Source of the DNA: an uncultured Bacteroidales bacterium
GTDB lineage: Bacteria; Bacteroidota; Bacteroidia; Bacteroidales; UBA932
Length of the DNA: 42,147 nucleotides
Assembly (NCBI GenBank): GCA_905235535.1
Contig: CAJOLS010000002.1
Coordinates: 1-42,147, forward strand
Direction: 5' to 3'
A program made the position numbers and the translations under genes. The notes beneath the pieces are model-generated. The model did not search any database and had not been told where the DNA came from. It saw only the letters and a list, made by a program, of their open reading frames with translations. Positions 26,261 to 34,244 of the stretch are shown here, one piece after another. How positions within the stretch are numbered: position 1 is the first letter of the stretch; each line of letters opens with the position of its first letter.

Positions 26261-26923
26261 ATGAAACTATTTGGAATTTTCTCTACAAGCCGCGCAAAAT
26301 TGTTTGCAGAATCTGTGGACAAACTCCTCAACACCATAGATACTGCATTGATACTCTTTAAAGAAGGGGTGCGCAGCTACCTCTACAATGATGCGGAAAG
26401 TTTTTCCCAAAGCCTCTCTGCCATGGCCACGGCCGAGACAGAGGCCGGCGTGCTGCGCAGAGACATAGAAAACATGCTTTATTCCCGGGGGTCCCTCATC
26501 CGCTACAGGGGAGATATCATGCGTCTGCTGGAAAGATACAACCATATCCTCTCCATCCTGAGCAACGACCTCATCCAGTTTGAGATTGAATCCCCGTCCG
26601 TTCCTGCAGAGCTCAAGAAGGAATTCGTCAAGCTGGCCGAACTGGCTACCCTGGCGGTTGAAACCACCATCCCCGGCACCAAGGCATATTTTTCCAGGCC
26701 GGACCAGGTGAGCGAATCCATCCACCGAGTTTATTTATATGACAAACAGGCTGTCAAACTGTCCCAGTCCATCAAACGCACCGTCTTCCACGACATGGAG
26801 CCCTTGAAACTGAGCGAAAAGTTCCACCTGCGGTATTTTGCCCTTCACATCGAAGACTTGTCCACCGCAGCCGTCAAAGTGGCGGAACAGCTCTCTGTAA
26901 TGTCCATCAAGCGCAGCCTGTAA
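26261..26923 (+). CDS. DUF47 / PhoU-like regulator
   Basis: A 220-residue all-helical cytoplasmic protein that looks like the DUF47 family, relatives of PhoU usually encoded directly before PiT-type phosphate permeases and thought to modulate them. Typical are the start LFGIFSTSRAKLFAESVDKL and several long amphipathic helices with charged ridges. The start at 26261 is fixed by the promoter and by family similarity. The stop is 4 bases before the next gene, which encodes a PiT-like membrane domain, reproducing the DUF47-PiT arrangement. Function as phosphate-responsive partner of that protein is inference from this pairing. Confidence 0.85.
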   Translation: MKLFGIFSTSRAKLFAESVDKLLNTIDTALILFKEGVRSYLYNDAESFSQSLSAMATAETEAGVLRRDIENMLYSRGSLIRYRGDIMRLLERYNHILSILSNDLIQFEIESPSVPAELKKEFVKLAELATLAVETTIPGTKAYFSRPDQVSESIHRVYLYDKQAVKLSQSIKRTVFHDMEPLKLSEKFHLRYFALHIEDLSTAAVKVAEQLSVMSIKRSL

Positions 26924-26927
26924 ACGA

Positions 26928-28580
26928 ATGTTCCTCCCGCTGGTTACACTGCTCATTACCCTGTGCGCTTTGGGTATCCCCCTCCTGCTGAGGGAGTTTC
27001 CGGTTGTACTGGGAAGCATCCACGCCTCCGGGGCTTCGGAACGCTGGTCTGTCAAGATTTTGCTGCCGCTTCTGGTCGCAGCGGGCCTCATGGCTCCCTT
27101 TTTCCTGGAAATTCAGGAATGGAACGCCCTTTGGGAGGCCGTTCCCTCCTATGATTTGCCTTCTGCCATAGCCATTGCCGCCGGAACGGCCGCGGCCGTA
27201 ATGATTTCTGCGGTCATCCACCGGAGGACGGCCGTGCCCTATGCTTTCCTGGGGGCCGTCTTTGGAAGCCAGCTCATGGTGAACGGCCGCATAGACCAGC
27301 CTCTGCTGCTGGGGCTGGCGGGCACCTGGGTGGCAGCCCCCCTGCTGTGCGGCTTCCTCAGCGCCCTTTTGTCGGCCCTCCTGCACAGGTATGCAAGCCG
27401 TAAGGGACGTCACCTGGCCATTGTGGACCAGCGGCTCCTGGCGGGTTCCGTTCTGGCCTCCGTGCTCCTGGTGGCCGCCTGGTCCTGGAACCAGGCACCT
27501 ATGCTGGCCATTTTCCCCCGCCAAATCCTGGGAGCCGGCTACTTCCCGGCCCTGCTCATGCTGGGCGTACTCTTTTTCCTCTTTGTCCTGAATGTCCGCC
27601 AGGTGCGCACCCACGCGATGAATCTTTCGGAAAACCAGCTGGACTTCGGCCCCGGTTCCATCCTGGCCATCCTTTTATCCATGGCCTGCTGCTTCGGCCT
27701 TTTCTCCTGGAACGGGATAGAAGTGTTGAGGCTGCAACCGGCACCTTTGAGTGCCAGCGCCCTTTTCGTGGCCGCTTTGACGGGCGTGAGCCTGAGCCGC
27801 CGGGAGGCTGTCATTTCGGATTCCGAAATTCTCCACAGCCTGGCTGCCTGCGCCGCCGCTCCCATCCTGGGTCTTCTGGCCACCTATTGCATAAGCATGA
27901 TCCTGGGGGTGAGTTCCGACAGGGCCGGCGCCACGGACTGGAATGCCCGGCTGCTGCCCACCTTCATCCTGATGGGTGTGGTGGCAGTAACCGCCGCCCT
28001 CTATCTTTACGTTCGCTCCGGCCGCAATGAAAACCGCCGCAGACAGATGCTCCAGGCCCGGGAAGACCAGGTCTATTCCACGCAGAAGTCCCTGTCGGCC
28101 CTGGAGGTGCGCGTGGAAACCAACGAAAAGGATCTTCTTAACAAACTGGATATCAAGAGGAAAGAACTGGTAGATTTTGCCGTGGGCGTAAGCGAGCAGA
28201 AAGCCTTCATGGAGGAGGTGTACACGCAGCTGGCCCAGGCCAAGGAACTGCCTTCCGGGGCGGCCAAAGACCAGGCCCTGGAAGAGATTCTCTCGAAACT
28301 GCGGGAACGGATGTATTTCACCCGGGAAATGAACGACTTCTATGCCCGCACGGAAGTCCTGCACCGGGATTTCAACATGCGCCTGAAGGAAGCCTTCCCG
28401 GACCTCACGGAAGGGGAGCGGAAGCTGGCCAACCTGCTGCGGCAGGGGTTCTCTTCCAAATACATCGCCTCCCTCATGAACATTACTCCCAAAAGTGTGG
28501 AAATCAGCAGGTCCAGGCTGCGTACCAAGCTGGGCTTGAAACGCTCCGACAACCTGGTCCAATATATTAAATCCATATAA
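26928..28580 (+). CDS. PiT-like membrane domain fused to coiled coil and LuxR-type HTH
   Basis: A 550-residue protein with three parts. Residues 1 to about 365 hold ten or so membrane helices. The stretch from ~85 to ~155, including PYAFLGAVFGSQLM and TWVAAPLLCGFLSALLSALL, resembles the PiT phosphate permease half-repeat, but the family's conserved GxND-type motifs appear replaced (for example SIHASGASE and WSWNQAP). Residues ~370-492 are a charged coiled coil. Residues 493-550 are a LuxR/GerE-type helix-turn-helix (GFSSKYIASLMNITPKSVEI, then RLRTKLGL) like those of Bacteroidetes TPR-HTH regulators. The DUF47 gene 4 bases upstream and a phosphate-porin-like gene 18 bases downstream support a phosphate link. 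I infer a membrane-bound, phosphate-responsive transcription factor that may no longer transport. The PiT relationship is from pattern only; the HTH is firm. Confidence 0.7.
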   Translation: MFLPLVTLLITLCALGIPLLLREFPVVLGSIHASGASERWSVKILLPLLVAAGLMAPFFLEIQEWNALWEAVPSYDLPSAIAIAAGTAAAVMISAVIHRRTAVPYAFLGAVFGSQLMVNGRIDQPLLLGLAGTWVAAPLLCGFLSALLSALLHRYASRKGRHLAIVDQRLLAGSVLASVLLVAAWSWNQAPMLAIFPRQILGAGYFPALLMLGVLFFLFVLNVRQVRTHAMNLSENQLDFGPGSILAILLSMACCFGLFSWNGIEVLRLQPAPLSASALFVAALTGVSLSRREAVISDSEILHSLAACAAAPILGLLATYCISMILGVSSDRAGATDWNARLLPTFILMGVVAVTAALYLYVRSGRNENRRRQMLQAREDQVYSTQKSLSALEVRVETNEKDLLNKLDIKRKELVDFAVGVSEQKAFMEEVYTQLAQAKELPSGAAKDQALEEILSKLRERMYFTREMNDFYARTEVLHRDFNMRLKEAFPDLTEGERKLANLLRQGFSSKYIASLMNITPKSVEISRSRLRTKLGLKRSDNLVQYIKSI

Positions 28581-28598
28581 CCTTTATTAATACTAATT

Positions 28599-29993
28599 AT
28601 GCGTAAACTAACCTCTGTGATTGCAATCGTGCTGCTGACAGCGTCTGCGGCATTTGCGCAGAAAGCCGTCAAGTACAACCAGTACGGCGTGGCCGTAGAA
28701 TCCGAGGTCCTGGATGCAGAATCCCAGGACGGATTCCTGGTCCTCGGATCCCCTGACAGCAACTACAACATCTGGTTCGACAACCGTGTCCAGGTGGACA
28801 TGGGCGGTTTCTTCGGAGCCCCCTCTTTTGCCGACCCCATCGGCAACGGCATCAGCATCCGCCGCGCCCGCTTCGCCATCAAGGCCCAGCTGGACGAGAA
28901 ATGGTACGGAGAGTTCGATATGGACCTGGCCAACGGCCTGGTAGAACTCAAGGATGCCATCATCCGGTACACCGGAGTGCGCAATCTGGAATTGCAGGCC
29001 GGTAATTTCAAGGAGAATTTCTCCATCCAGCGCAACTCCTCTTCCCGTTACCTCATGTTCATGGAGCGTCCCATGGTTTGCTCCGCCCTGGCTCCTTCCC
29101 GCCACCTGGGTCTCAATGCCAAGTACAGCAATCCTTTTATCTGGGCTTCCGTGGGCTTCTTCGCCCAGGAAGGTGCCGGTGCCGAGGAAAACACCAACGT
29201 GCAGGATAACAACAAGGACTTCGGCCGTGGCATCAGCTTCAAGGACAAGACCGGCTTTGCCGTTACGTCCAAGGTGGTTTTCCGCCCCCTGTTCAAGCTG
29301 GAGAACGCAGGCCTCCACATTGGCCTTGCCCACTCTTACCGCACCACCCTGGCCAGCGTAGCCACCGGCGAATGGGGCACCTATCGTGCCAGCTCCCGTA
29401 ACTCCACCAGCATCAACCGCAAGAAGTACGTGGACACCAACAACCTCAAGGACTACGAATTCAACCACCTGTGGACGGTGGAAGTGGCCGGTCACTGGAA
29501 CGGCCTGCGCTATGAGGCCGCCTATATCGGCGACAATGTCCATTACAAAAACACCAAGCTGGTGAACAACTTCGGCGGCTGGTATGTCCAGGCCGGTTAT
29601 CTCCTGTTCGGCGGCAAACAGCGCTACGATTCCGTGGGCGCCAAGTACACCCGTGCAGAGCGCGGCCGGAAGTGGGGAGACCTGGAGCTCTGCGCCCGTT
29701 ATGAGTATCTCAACCTCAACGACACCCGCGACAATGCCAAGGAGAAGGTTTACGGCGGCAGCGCCGAGGCCTACACCGTGGGCCTGAACTGGTGGATTAC
29801 CAACAACGTCCGTTTCCAGCTCAACTACCAGTACAACAACAACGACCGTTATGCCAACGGTAAGGACAAGCTGAATGTGGGCCTGGACGCCGTCGGACAG
29901 CCTACCAAGGACTACACCAAGGTGGTTACTCCCGCTGGCAAGGCCGGTGTGGACTACCACATGGTGGCCCTCCGTTTTGAAGTGGACTTCTAG
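28599..29993 (+). CDS. OprO/OprP-like phosphate-selective porin
   Basis: A 464-residue outer-membrane porin with a signal peptide (cleavage near AFA/Q, residue ~21). The mature start leads into the pattern of the OprO/P family: FDNRVQVDMGGFF, then ISIRRARFAIKAQLDEKWYG and ELQAGNFKENFSIQ. It ends in the aromatic VALRFEVDF, as expected for a trimeric barrel. Family members pass phosphate, pyrophosphate or polyphosphate through an arginine-lined pore; the ion here is not provable from sequence alone. Its place after the DUF47 and PiT-HTH genes supports phosphate. Confidence 0.85.
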   Translation: MRKLTSVIAIVLLTASAAFAQKAVKYNQYGVAVESEVLDAESQDGFLVLGSPDSNYNIWFDNRVQVDMGGFFGAPSFADPIGNGISIRRARFAIKAQLDEKWYGEFDMDLANGLVELKDAIIRYTGVRNLELQAGNFKENFSIQRNSSSRYLMFMERPMVCSALAPSRHLGLNAKYSNPFIWASVGFFAQEGAGAEENTNVQDNNKDFGRGISFKDKTGFAVTSKVVFRPLFKLENAGLHIGLAHSYRTTLASVATGEWGTYRASSRNSTSINRKKYVDTNNLKDYEFNHLWTVEVAGHWNGLRYEAAYIGDNVHYKNTKLVNNFGGWYVQAGYLLFGGKQRYDSVGAKYTRAERGRKWGDLELCARYEYLNLNDTRDNAKEKVYGGSAEAYTVGLNWWITNNVRFQLNYQYNNNDRYANGKDKLNVGLDAVGQPTKDYTKVVTPAGKAGVDYHMVALRFEVDF

Positions 29994-30017
29994 TATAACG
30001 AAATAAGGACTTTAGTC

Positions 30018-30848
30018 ATGAAAAAGATATTTATCATTGCAGCTGCCGCCGTCCTGGCACTAACCGGATGCGTCAAAGATGAAATGTTCAAAGGCCCCTC
30101 CAAGATTGAGAAGGTGGTCTTTACCCCCGAGGCTCCAACCTCCAACGATGCTGTTGCCGTTGTCGCTACGGTGAGCGGGCTCCAGAAAGTCACTACCGCC
30201 ACCCTTTATTATGGAAATGCCGCCGTTCCCATGACCCCGGACAACAGCGGGAACCAGTTTATGGCCACCATTCCCGCTATGCCGGACGGAACCGAAGTTT
30301 CCTTCACGGTAAAGGTGGTCAACGAAGCCAGTTTCGAGACCACTTCCGATAATTACACCTACAAGGTGGGAGACCCCGCCACCGACTGGACCAAACTCCA
30401 GTTCAATGAGGTGTACGGCGCCGGAGCCGATGAAGAGAAGTTCTTCGAGCTGCACAACGGCAGCGACTTCCCCATCAAGCTCACCGGTGTCACCATCAAC
30501 AAAGATGAAGAACTTACCTGGACCGGCGAGGACGGTGAGGTGGTTCCCGCCCACGGGGTATTTGCCATCATCGGCGGCAAGGGCACCACGTCCAGAGGCT
30601 TCAAGAGCGGCTTCTCTTCCAAGAAGAGTGTCCTGCTCGAGCTCTTCGACCCCAAGGGCAACAAGATTGACCAGTTCCAGCGCGGCGACAAGGGGGACGA
30701 CGGCAAGTGGGGCGCATCCCTGACGGACAACAAGGGCTCCTGGAGCCGTATCCCCGACGGAAGCGGCAAATGGATGATTACGGCAACCTTCACTCCGAAC
30801 GCATTGAACAGCAGGGAAGGCACCGAAGATCCCGATGTAAAACAGTAA
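30018..30848 (+). CDS. lipoprotein with C-terminal lamin-tail domain
   Basis: A 276-residue lipoprotein (lipobox LTGC, Cys18). After a beta-sandwich region (~25-110, SNDAVAVVATVSGLQKVTTA), the C-terminal ~140 residues match the lamin-tail (LTD) fold: LQFNEVYGAGADEEKFFELH, then GSDFPIKLTGV and VPAHGVFAIIGG. LTD domains are found in secreted bacterial proteins and often attach enzymes or nucleic acids at the surface. Here it lies between a phosphate-type porin and two CYTH proteins, with gaps of 24 and 21 bases, so it may be an outer-membrane accessory for the porin; that is inference. Confidence 0.75.
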   Translation: MKKIFIIAAAAVLALTGCVKDEMFKGPSKIEKVVFTPEAPTSNDAVAVVATVSGLQKVTTATLYYGNAAVPMTPDNSGNQFMATIPAMPDGTEVSFTVKVVNEASFETTSDNYTYKVGDPATDWTKLQFNEVYGAGADEEKFFELHNGSDFPIKLTGVTINKDEELTWTGEDGEVVPAHGVFAIIGGKGTTSRGFKSGFSSKKSVLLELFDPKGNKIDQFQRGDKGDDGKWGASLTDNKGSWSRIPDGSGKWMITATFTPNALNSREGTEDPDVKQ

Positions 30849-30869
30849 TACATAATAATTTAAGTAACT

Positions 30870-31508
30870 ATGGCAGAACTTAAGATTGGCGAGATTTCCA
30901 AACCTCGCTTCGAATTCCGCAGTTTTGGACAGTGCTTCTGCGAGGCACACAAACGGATGGCACGCCTAAGCGCACCCGTCCCCGAAAAGGTGTGGGAACG
31001 CACCAGCGATGAGATTTACATCATCAGCGCCAAGAACGACATCAACAACACCAAGATCCGCGACGGCAAGATGGACATCAAGACCTATGTCCAGACCGTA
31101 GATGGTTTTGAGCAGTGGAACCCCCTGATGAAGGGCGAATTCCCCATCTCCAGGGAAGTGCTGGAGAAGGAAGTGTTCCCCGCCTTCATGGTGGAGATGC
31201 CCAAGCTTACCAAGGACACCTATACCTTTGACGAGTTCATCGCCATGGTGAAGGCCTGCCCGGACCTGGCCGCCGTGCGCGTTCACAAGCAGCGCTTCGG
31301 CTACATGGTGAACAACACTATCTGCGAGGTGGGCAACGTCCTTATCAACGGCGCCAAGGTGGTGACCATCAACTCCGAGAGCACGGAGATCGAAGACATC
31401 AGGAAGACGGTGGCCGACTGCCACCTGGAGGGTGTGGAGAACATCAATTACCTCCAGGCCATTAAGCGCGTTATCGGCATGAGTGACAAACCTTTAGCTA
31501 ACGAATAG
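30870..31508 (+). CDS. CYTH-superfamily-like protein
   Basis: A 212-residue cytoplasmic protein. Strand pairs such as SDEIYIISAKNDINNTKIRD, the segment MDIKTYVQTVDGFEQW, and AVRVHKQRFGYM, followed by VVTINSESTEIED, follow the pattern of CYTH / triphosphate-tunnel proteins, where charged residues point into a tunnel that binds triphosphate or polyphosphate. The classical ExExK start is not obvious, so activity is unclear; it could bind rather than cut. The next gene, 3 bases on, is a clear CYTH protein. Family assignment is moderately sure, function is inferred. Confidence 0.6.
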   Translation: MAELKIGEISKPRFEFRSFGQCFCEAHKRMARLSAPVPEKVWERTSDEIYIISAKNDINNTKIRDGKMDIKTYVQTVDGFEQWNPLMKGEFPISREVLEKEVFPAFMVEMPKLTKDTYTFDEFIAMVKACPDLAAVRVHKQRFGYMVNNTICEVGNVLINGAKVVTINSESTEIEDIRKTVADCHLEGVENINYLQAIKRVIGMSDKPLANE

Positions 31509-31511
31509 ACC

Positions 31512-31988
31512 ATGGCACAGGAAATTGAAAAGAAATTCTTGGTAAAGGGCGACTTCAAGGCCGATGCCTTCAAGGCCACCCGCATCACGCAGGGTTATCT
31601 CTCCTCCGTCCCGGAACGCACGGTGCGCGTCCGCGTGAAGGGAGAGAAGGGCTTTATCACCATCAAGGGAATAGGGAACGCTTCCGGCGCCGCCCGCTTT
31701 GAATGGGAGAAGGAAATCCCCGTGGAAGAGGTGAAGTCCCTCCTGGAACTGGCCGAACCCGGTGTCATTGACAAGACCCGCTACCTGGTGAAAAACACTG
31801 ACGGTGTACACACCTGGGAAGTGGACGAGTTCTACGGCGACAACGAAGGCCTCACCGTGGCCGAGGTTGAACTGTCCGATGAGAACGAGCCCTTCGACAA
31901 GCCCGCCTGGCTGGGAGAGGAAGTGACCGGAGACCCCAAATACTTCAACTCCATGCTGATGAAGAACCCTTATAAAAACTGGAAATAA
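31512..31988 (+). CDS. CYTH-domain inorganic triphosphatase-like protein
   Basis: A 158-residue stand-alone CYTH protein. The ExExK motif opens it (EIEKK, residues 4-8), followed by RVRVKGEKGFITIKG and WEVDEFYGDNEGLTVAEVEL, where basic and acidic side chains line the triphosphate tunnel. Small bacterial members of this kind hydrolyse inorganic tripolyphosphate, and others bind nucleotides such as thiamine triphosphate. With a phosphate porin, a PiT-like protein and a membrane pyrophosphatase in the same run, tripolyphosphate hydrolysis is a reasonable guess. It follows the previous CYTH-like gene by 3 bases and precedes the transporter gene by 1. Confidence 0.88.
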   Translation: MAQEIEKKFLVKGDFKADAFKATRITQGYLSSVPERTVRVRVKGEKGFITIKGIGNASGAARFEWEKEIPVEEVKSLLELAEPGVIDKTRYLVKNTDGVHTWEVDEFYGDNEGLTVAEVELSDENEPFDKPAWLGEEVTGDPKYFNSMLMKNPYKNWK

Positions 31989-31989
31989 A

Positions 31990-33567
31990 ATGATGGACCC
32001 GCTTGACATGAACAACTACAAGGTTGAGAAGCTGCCCAAGATGCAGAAATCGGCCTTCGAAATCTGGATGGCACGCCTGGGTGCGCCCCTGGCTTTCATT
32101 GCATTTGTCTGGATAACATGGTTCTGTCACATCGGGTTCATAGACCATCTGGACACCGGACTGTTGGCCGCTTCGGCTCAGAAGCGGCTGACAGCCCTGG
32201 GTCTGGAGGGTTTTATCCGCGCCAACTATGCCATGCTGGGCATCTTTGTGGCCAGCCTCATCCTGTGGATAACGGAGGCCATCCCCAATTACCTGACCTC
32301 CCTCATCCTCATCCTGGGTATAATCCTGTTTGATGTAACCACCCAGAAGGAGGCCCTGGCCCAGCTGGGCCACCCGGTGATGTGGCTGAACATCCTCAGC
32401 TTCGTGCTGGCCTCCATGCTGGTGAAAACCCAATTTGCCCGGCGTCTGGCCCTGGCCTTTGTCATCAAGTTCGGCCGCAGCGCCAAAGGCGTGCTGTGGA
32501 GCTTTCTCCTGATTAACCTGGTGCTGAGCGCCTTCATATCGGCCACTACCGTGAAGGCTACCATCATGCTGCCCATTTTCATGGTCATCTGCGCCATCTA
32601 CGGTGCCTCCGACGGCCACCGCAACAACTTCGGCCGCAACCTTGTCATCCAGAACCTCTTCCAGGTGAATATCGGCGCCAATGCCTTCTATACCGGCAGC
32701 GGAGCGCACCTGCTGGCCATTTCCCTCATCGCCGGCTTCGTGGGAAGCTGCGACTTCGGATACAAAGAGTGGCTGGTGGCGGTGGGCCCCATGAGCGTGA
32801 TAATCCTGGTGGTGGGCCTGCTGCTGGGCATGTATGTGTTCTTCCCCATGAAAAAGGAAGAGCAGAAGCCCCAGCTGGAGGGCGGCCTGGACCGGCTGAA
32901 ACAGGAGCTGGCAGCCATGGGAAAGATGTCGGTCGAAGAATGGAAGGCCGTGGGCATCTTTGTTCTGGTGCTGTTCCTGTGGGTGACCAAAGGCACCTTC
33001 CACAACATTGACGAAACCATCGTGGCCCTTATCGGCGCCATCCTGGCCCTGCTGCCGGGGATTGGCGTGGTCAAGTGGAATGATGTGGACATCCCCTGGC
33101 ACCTGATGCTGTTCAGCGCGGGCGCCTATACCCTGGGCAGCGGGCTCAACGCCACGGACCTGCCCAACACCATGGTGAACGCGGTGTTCAATTCCATGGG
33201 CATTACGGCCGACACCCCCTTCTGGGTGCTTTATGTGATTCTTACCTTCCTGATGATGTATTCCGGCCTGGTGTTCCAGAGCAAGACCATCCGGACCATG
33301 GTCTTCGTTCCCATCGCCCTGGGCGTGGAGAAGCGCTTCGGCTTCCCGTCCATGAGCCTGGCCCTGCCGGTTGCCATGCTCATCGAGCACTGCTATGTGC
33401 TCCCCTTCAACAGCAAACCCGCGGCCCTTCTGTACACCACCAACCAGTACAGCATGACGGACGCATTCAAATATGGCATCACCATGATGACCTTCTCCTG
33501 GCTGCTCATCCTTCTCTTCGGGCAGACGGTCTTGAAGTGGCTTCATATTACTCCGGGCTTGTTTTAG
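31990..33567 (+). CDS. DASS-family (SLC13-like) anion:sodium symporter
   Basis: A 525-residue inner-membrane carrier with about 12 helices. Family features include ASLILWITEAIPNYLTSLIL near residue 80, SAFISATTVKATIMLPIF near 180, and a second-half repeat near GSGLNATDLPNTMV. The DASS family moves sulfate, phosphate or di- and tricarboxylates with sodium. The substrate is not decided by motifs I can read. In this setting, with a possible sodium-pumping pyrophosphatase three genes down, phosphate is plausible (some SLC13 relatives carry it) but unproven. The gene starts 1 base after the CYTH stop. Confidence 0.85.
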   Translation: MMDPLDMNNYKVEKLPKMQKSAFEIWMARLGAPLAFIAFVWITWFCHIGFIDHLDTGLLAASAQKRLTALGLEGFIRANYAMLGIFVASLILWITEAIPNYLTSLILILGIILFDVTTQKEALAQLGHPVMWLNILSFVLASMLVKTQFARRLALAFVIKFGRSAKGVLWSFLLINLVLSAFISATTVKATIMLPIFMVICAIYGASDGHRNNFGRNLVIQNLFQVNIGANAFYTGSGAHLLAISLIAGFVGSCDFGYKEWLVAVGPMSVIILVVGLLLGMYVFFPMKKEEQKPQLEGGLDRLKQELAAMGKMSVEEWKAVGIFVLVLFLWVTKGTFHNIDETIVALIGAILALLPGIGVVKWNDVDIPWHLMLFSAGAYTLGSGLNATDLPNTMVNAVFNSMGITADTPFWVLYVILTFLMMYSGLVFQSKTIRTMVFVPIALGVEKRFGFPSMSLALPVAMLIEHCYVLPFNSKPAALLYTTNQYSMTDAFKYGITMMTFSWLLILLFGQTVLKWLHITPGLF

Positions 33568-33594
33568 TCCTTCATAAACACTAACTTTGTCCGT

Positions 33595-34221
33595 ATGGCC
33601 TTCGATTGGGTTTTGATATTCCGGCTGTTTGCCGCCGGTGTACTGGGCGGCCTCATTGGTCTGGAGCGGGAATTCCGCGCCAAGGAAGCCGGCGTGCGTA
33701 CGCACTTCATAGTGGCACTGGGCAGCGCCCTGTTCATGATTATCTCCGAATTTGCCTTTGACGGCAAGCAGCACGACGCTGCCCGTGTGGCGGCTCAGGT
33801 TGTCTCCGGCATCGGTTTCATCGGCGCCGGCGTCATCATTTTCCAGCGCAACGTGGTGCGCGGCATCACCACCGCCGCGGGCCTGTGGGTGGCCGCAGCC
33901 ATCGGCCTGGCCTGCGGAGACGGCATGTATCCCGTGGCCATCGCCGCCACGGTGCTCACCGTTTCCTGCCTGGAAATGATGCATTTTGTGAACCTGCATT
34001 ACAGCGAAAAGCTGGTGGACCTGATTCTGGTCCCGGAAAAGGCCTACGACCTTCCCACGCTGCCGCAGAGGCTCAAGGAACAGAAAGTGAAAGTAGAATC
34101 CTATACCCTCTCCGGCGGCAAGGTGCACCTGACCCTCCGCCTCCGGCAAAGGGATTACCTGAATACCCTCCAGCAGCTTATCAACACCCTGGAAGGCTTT
34201 ACCATTGAAGAAATTAACTGA
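33595..34221 (+). CDS. MgtC/SapB-family membrane protein
   Basis: A 208-residue inner-membrane protein with four or five helices and the family motifs GGLIGLEREFRAKEAGVRTH and GIGFIGAGVIIFQRN. The hydrophilic C-terminal ~65 residues probably form the cytoplasmic ACT-like domain. MgtC proteins affect magnesium, phosphate and membrane-potential homeostasis, in enteric bacteria partly by acting on the F-type ATPase and phosphate uptake. The location between an anion carrier and a pyrophosphatase fits the phosphate theme. Confidence 0.9.
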   Translation: MAFDWVLIFRLFAAGVLGGLIGLEREFRAKEAGVRTHFIVALGSALFMIISEFAFDGKQHDAARVAAQVVSGIGFIGAGVIIFQRNVVRGITTAAGLWVAAAIGLACGDGMYPVAIAATVLTVSCLEMMHFVNLHYSEKLVDLILVPEKAYDLPTLPQRLKEQKVKVESYTLSGGKVHLTLRLRQRDYLNTLQQLINTLEGFTIEEIN

Positions 34222-34244
34222 CCAAAACAAACTAAAACCATACT

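Noticed and set aside
31945-34230. 761-codon minus-strand open frame antisense to the DASS and MgtC genes
   Set aside because: A shadow of two well-supported genes; unusual His/Gln-rich composition, no start context.
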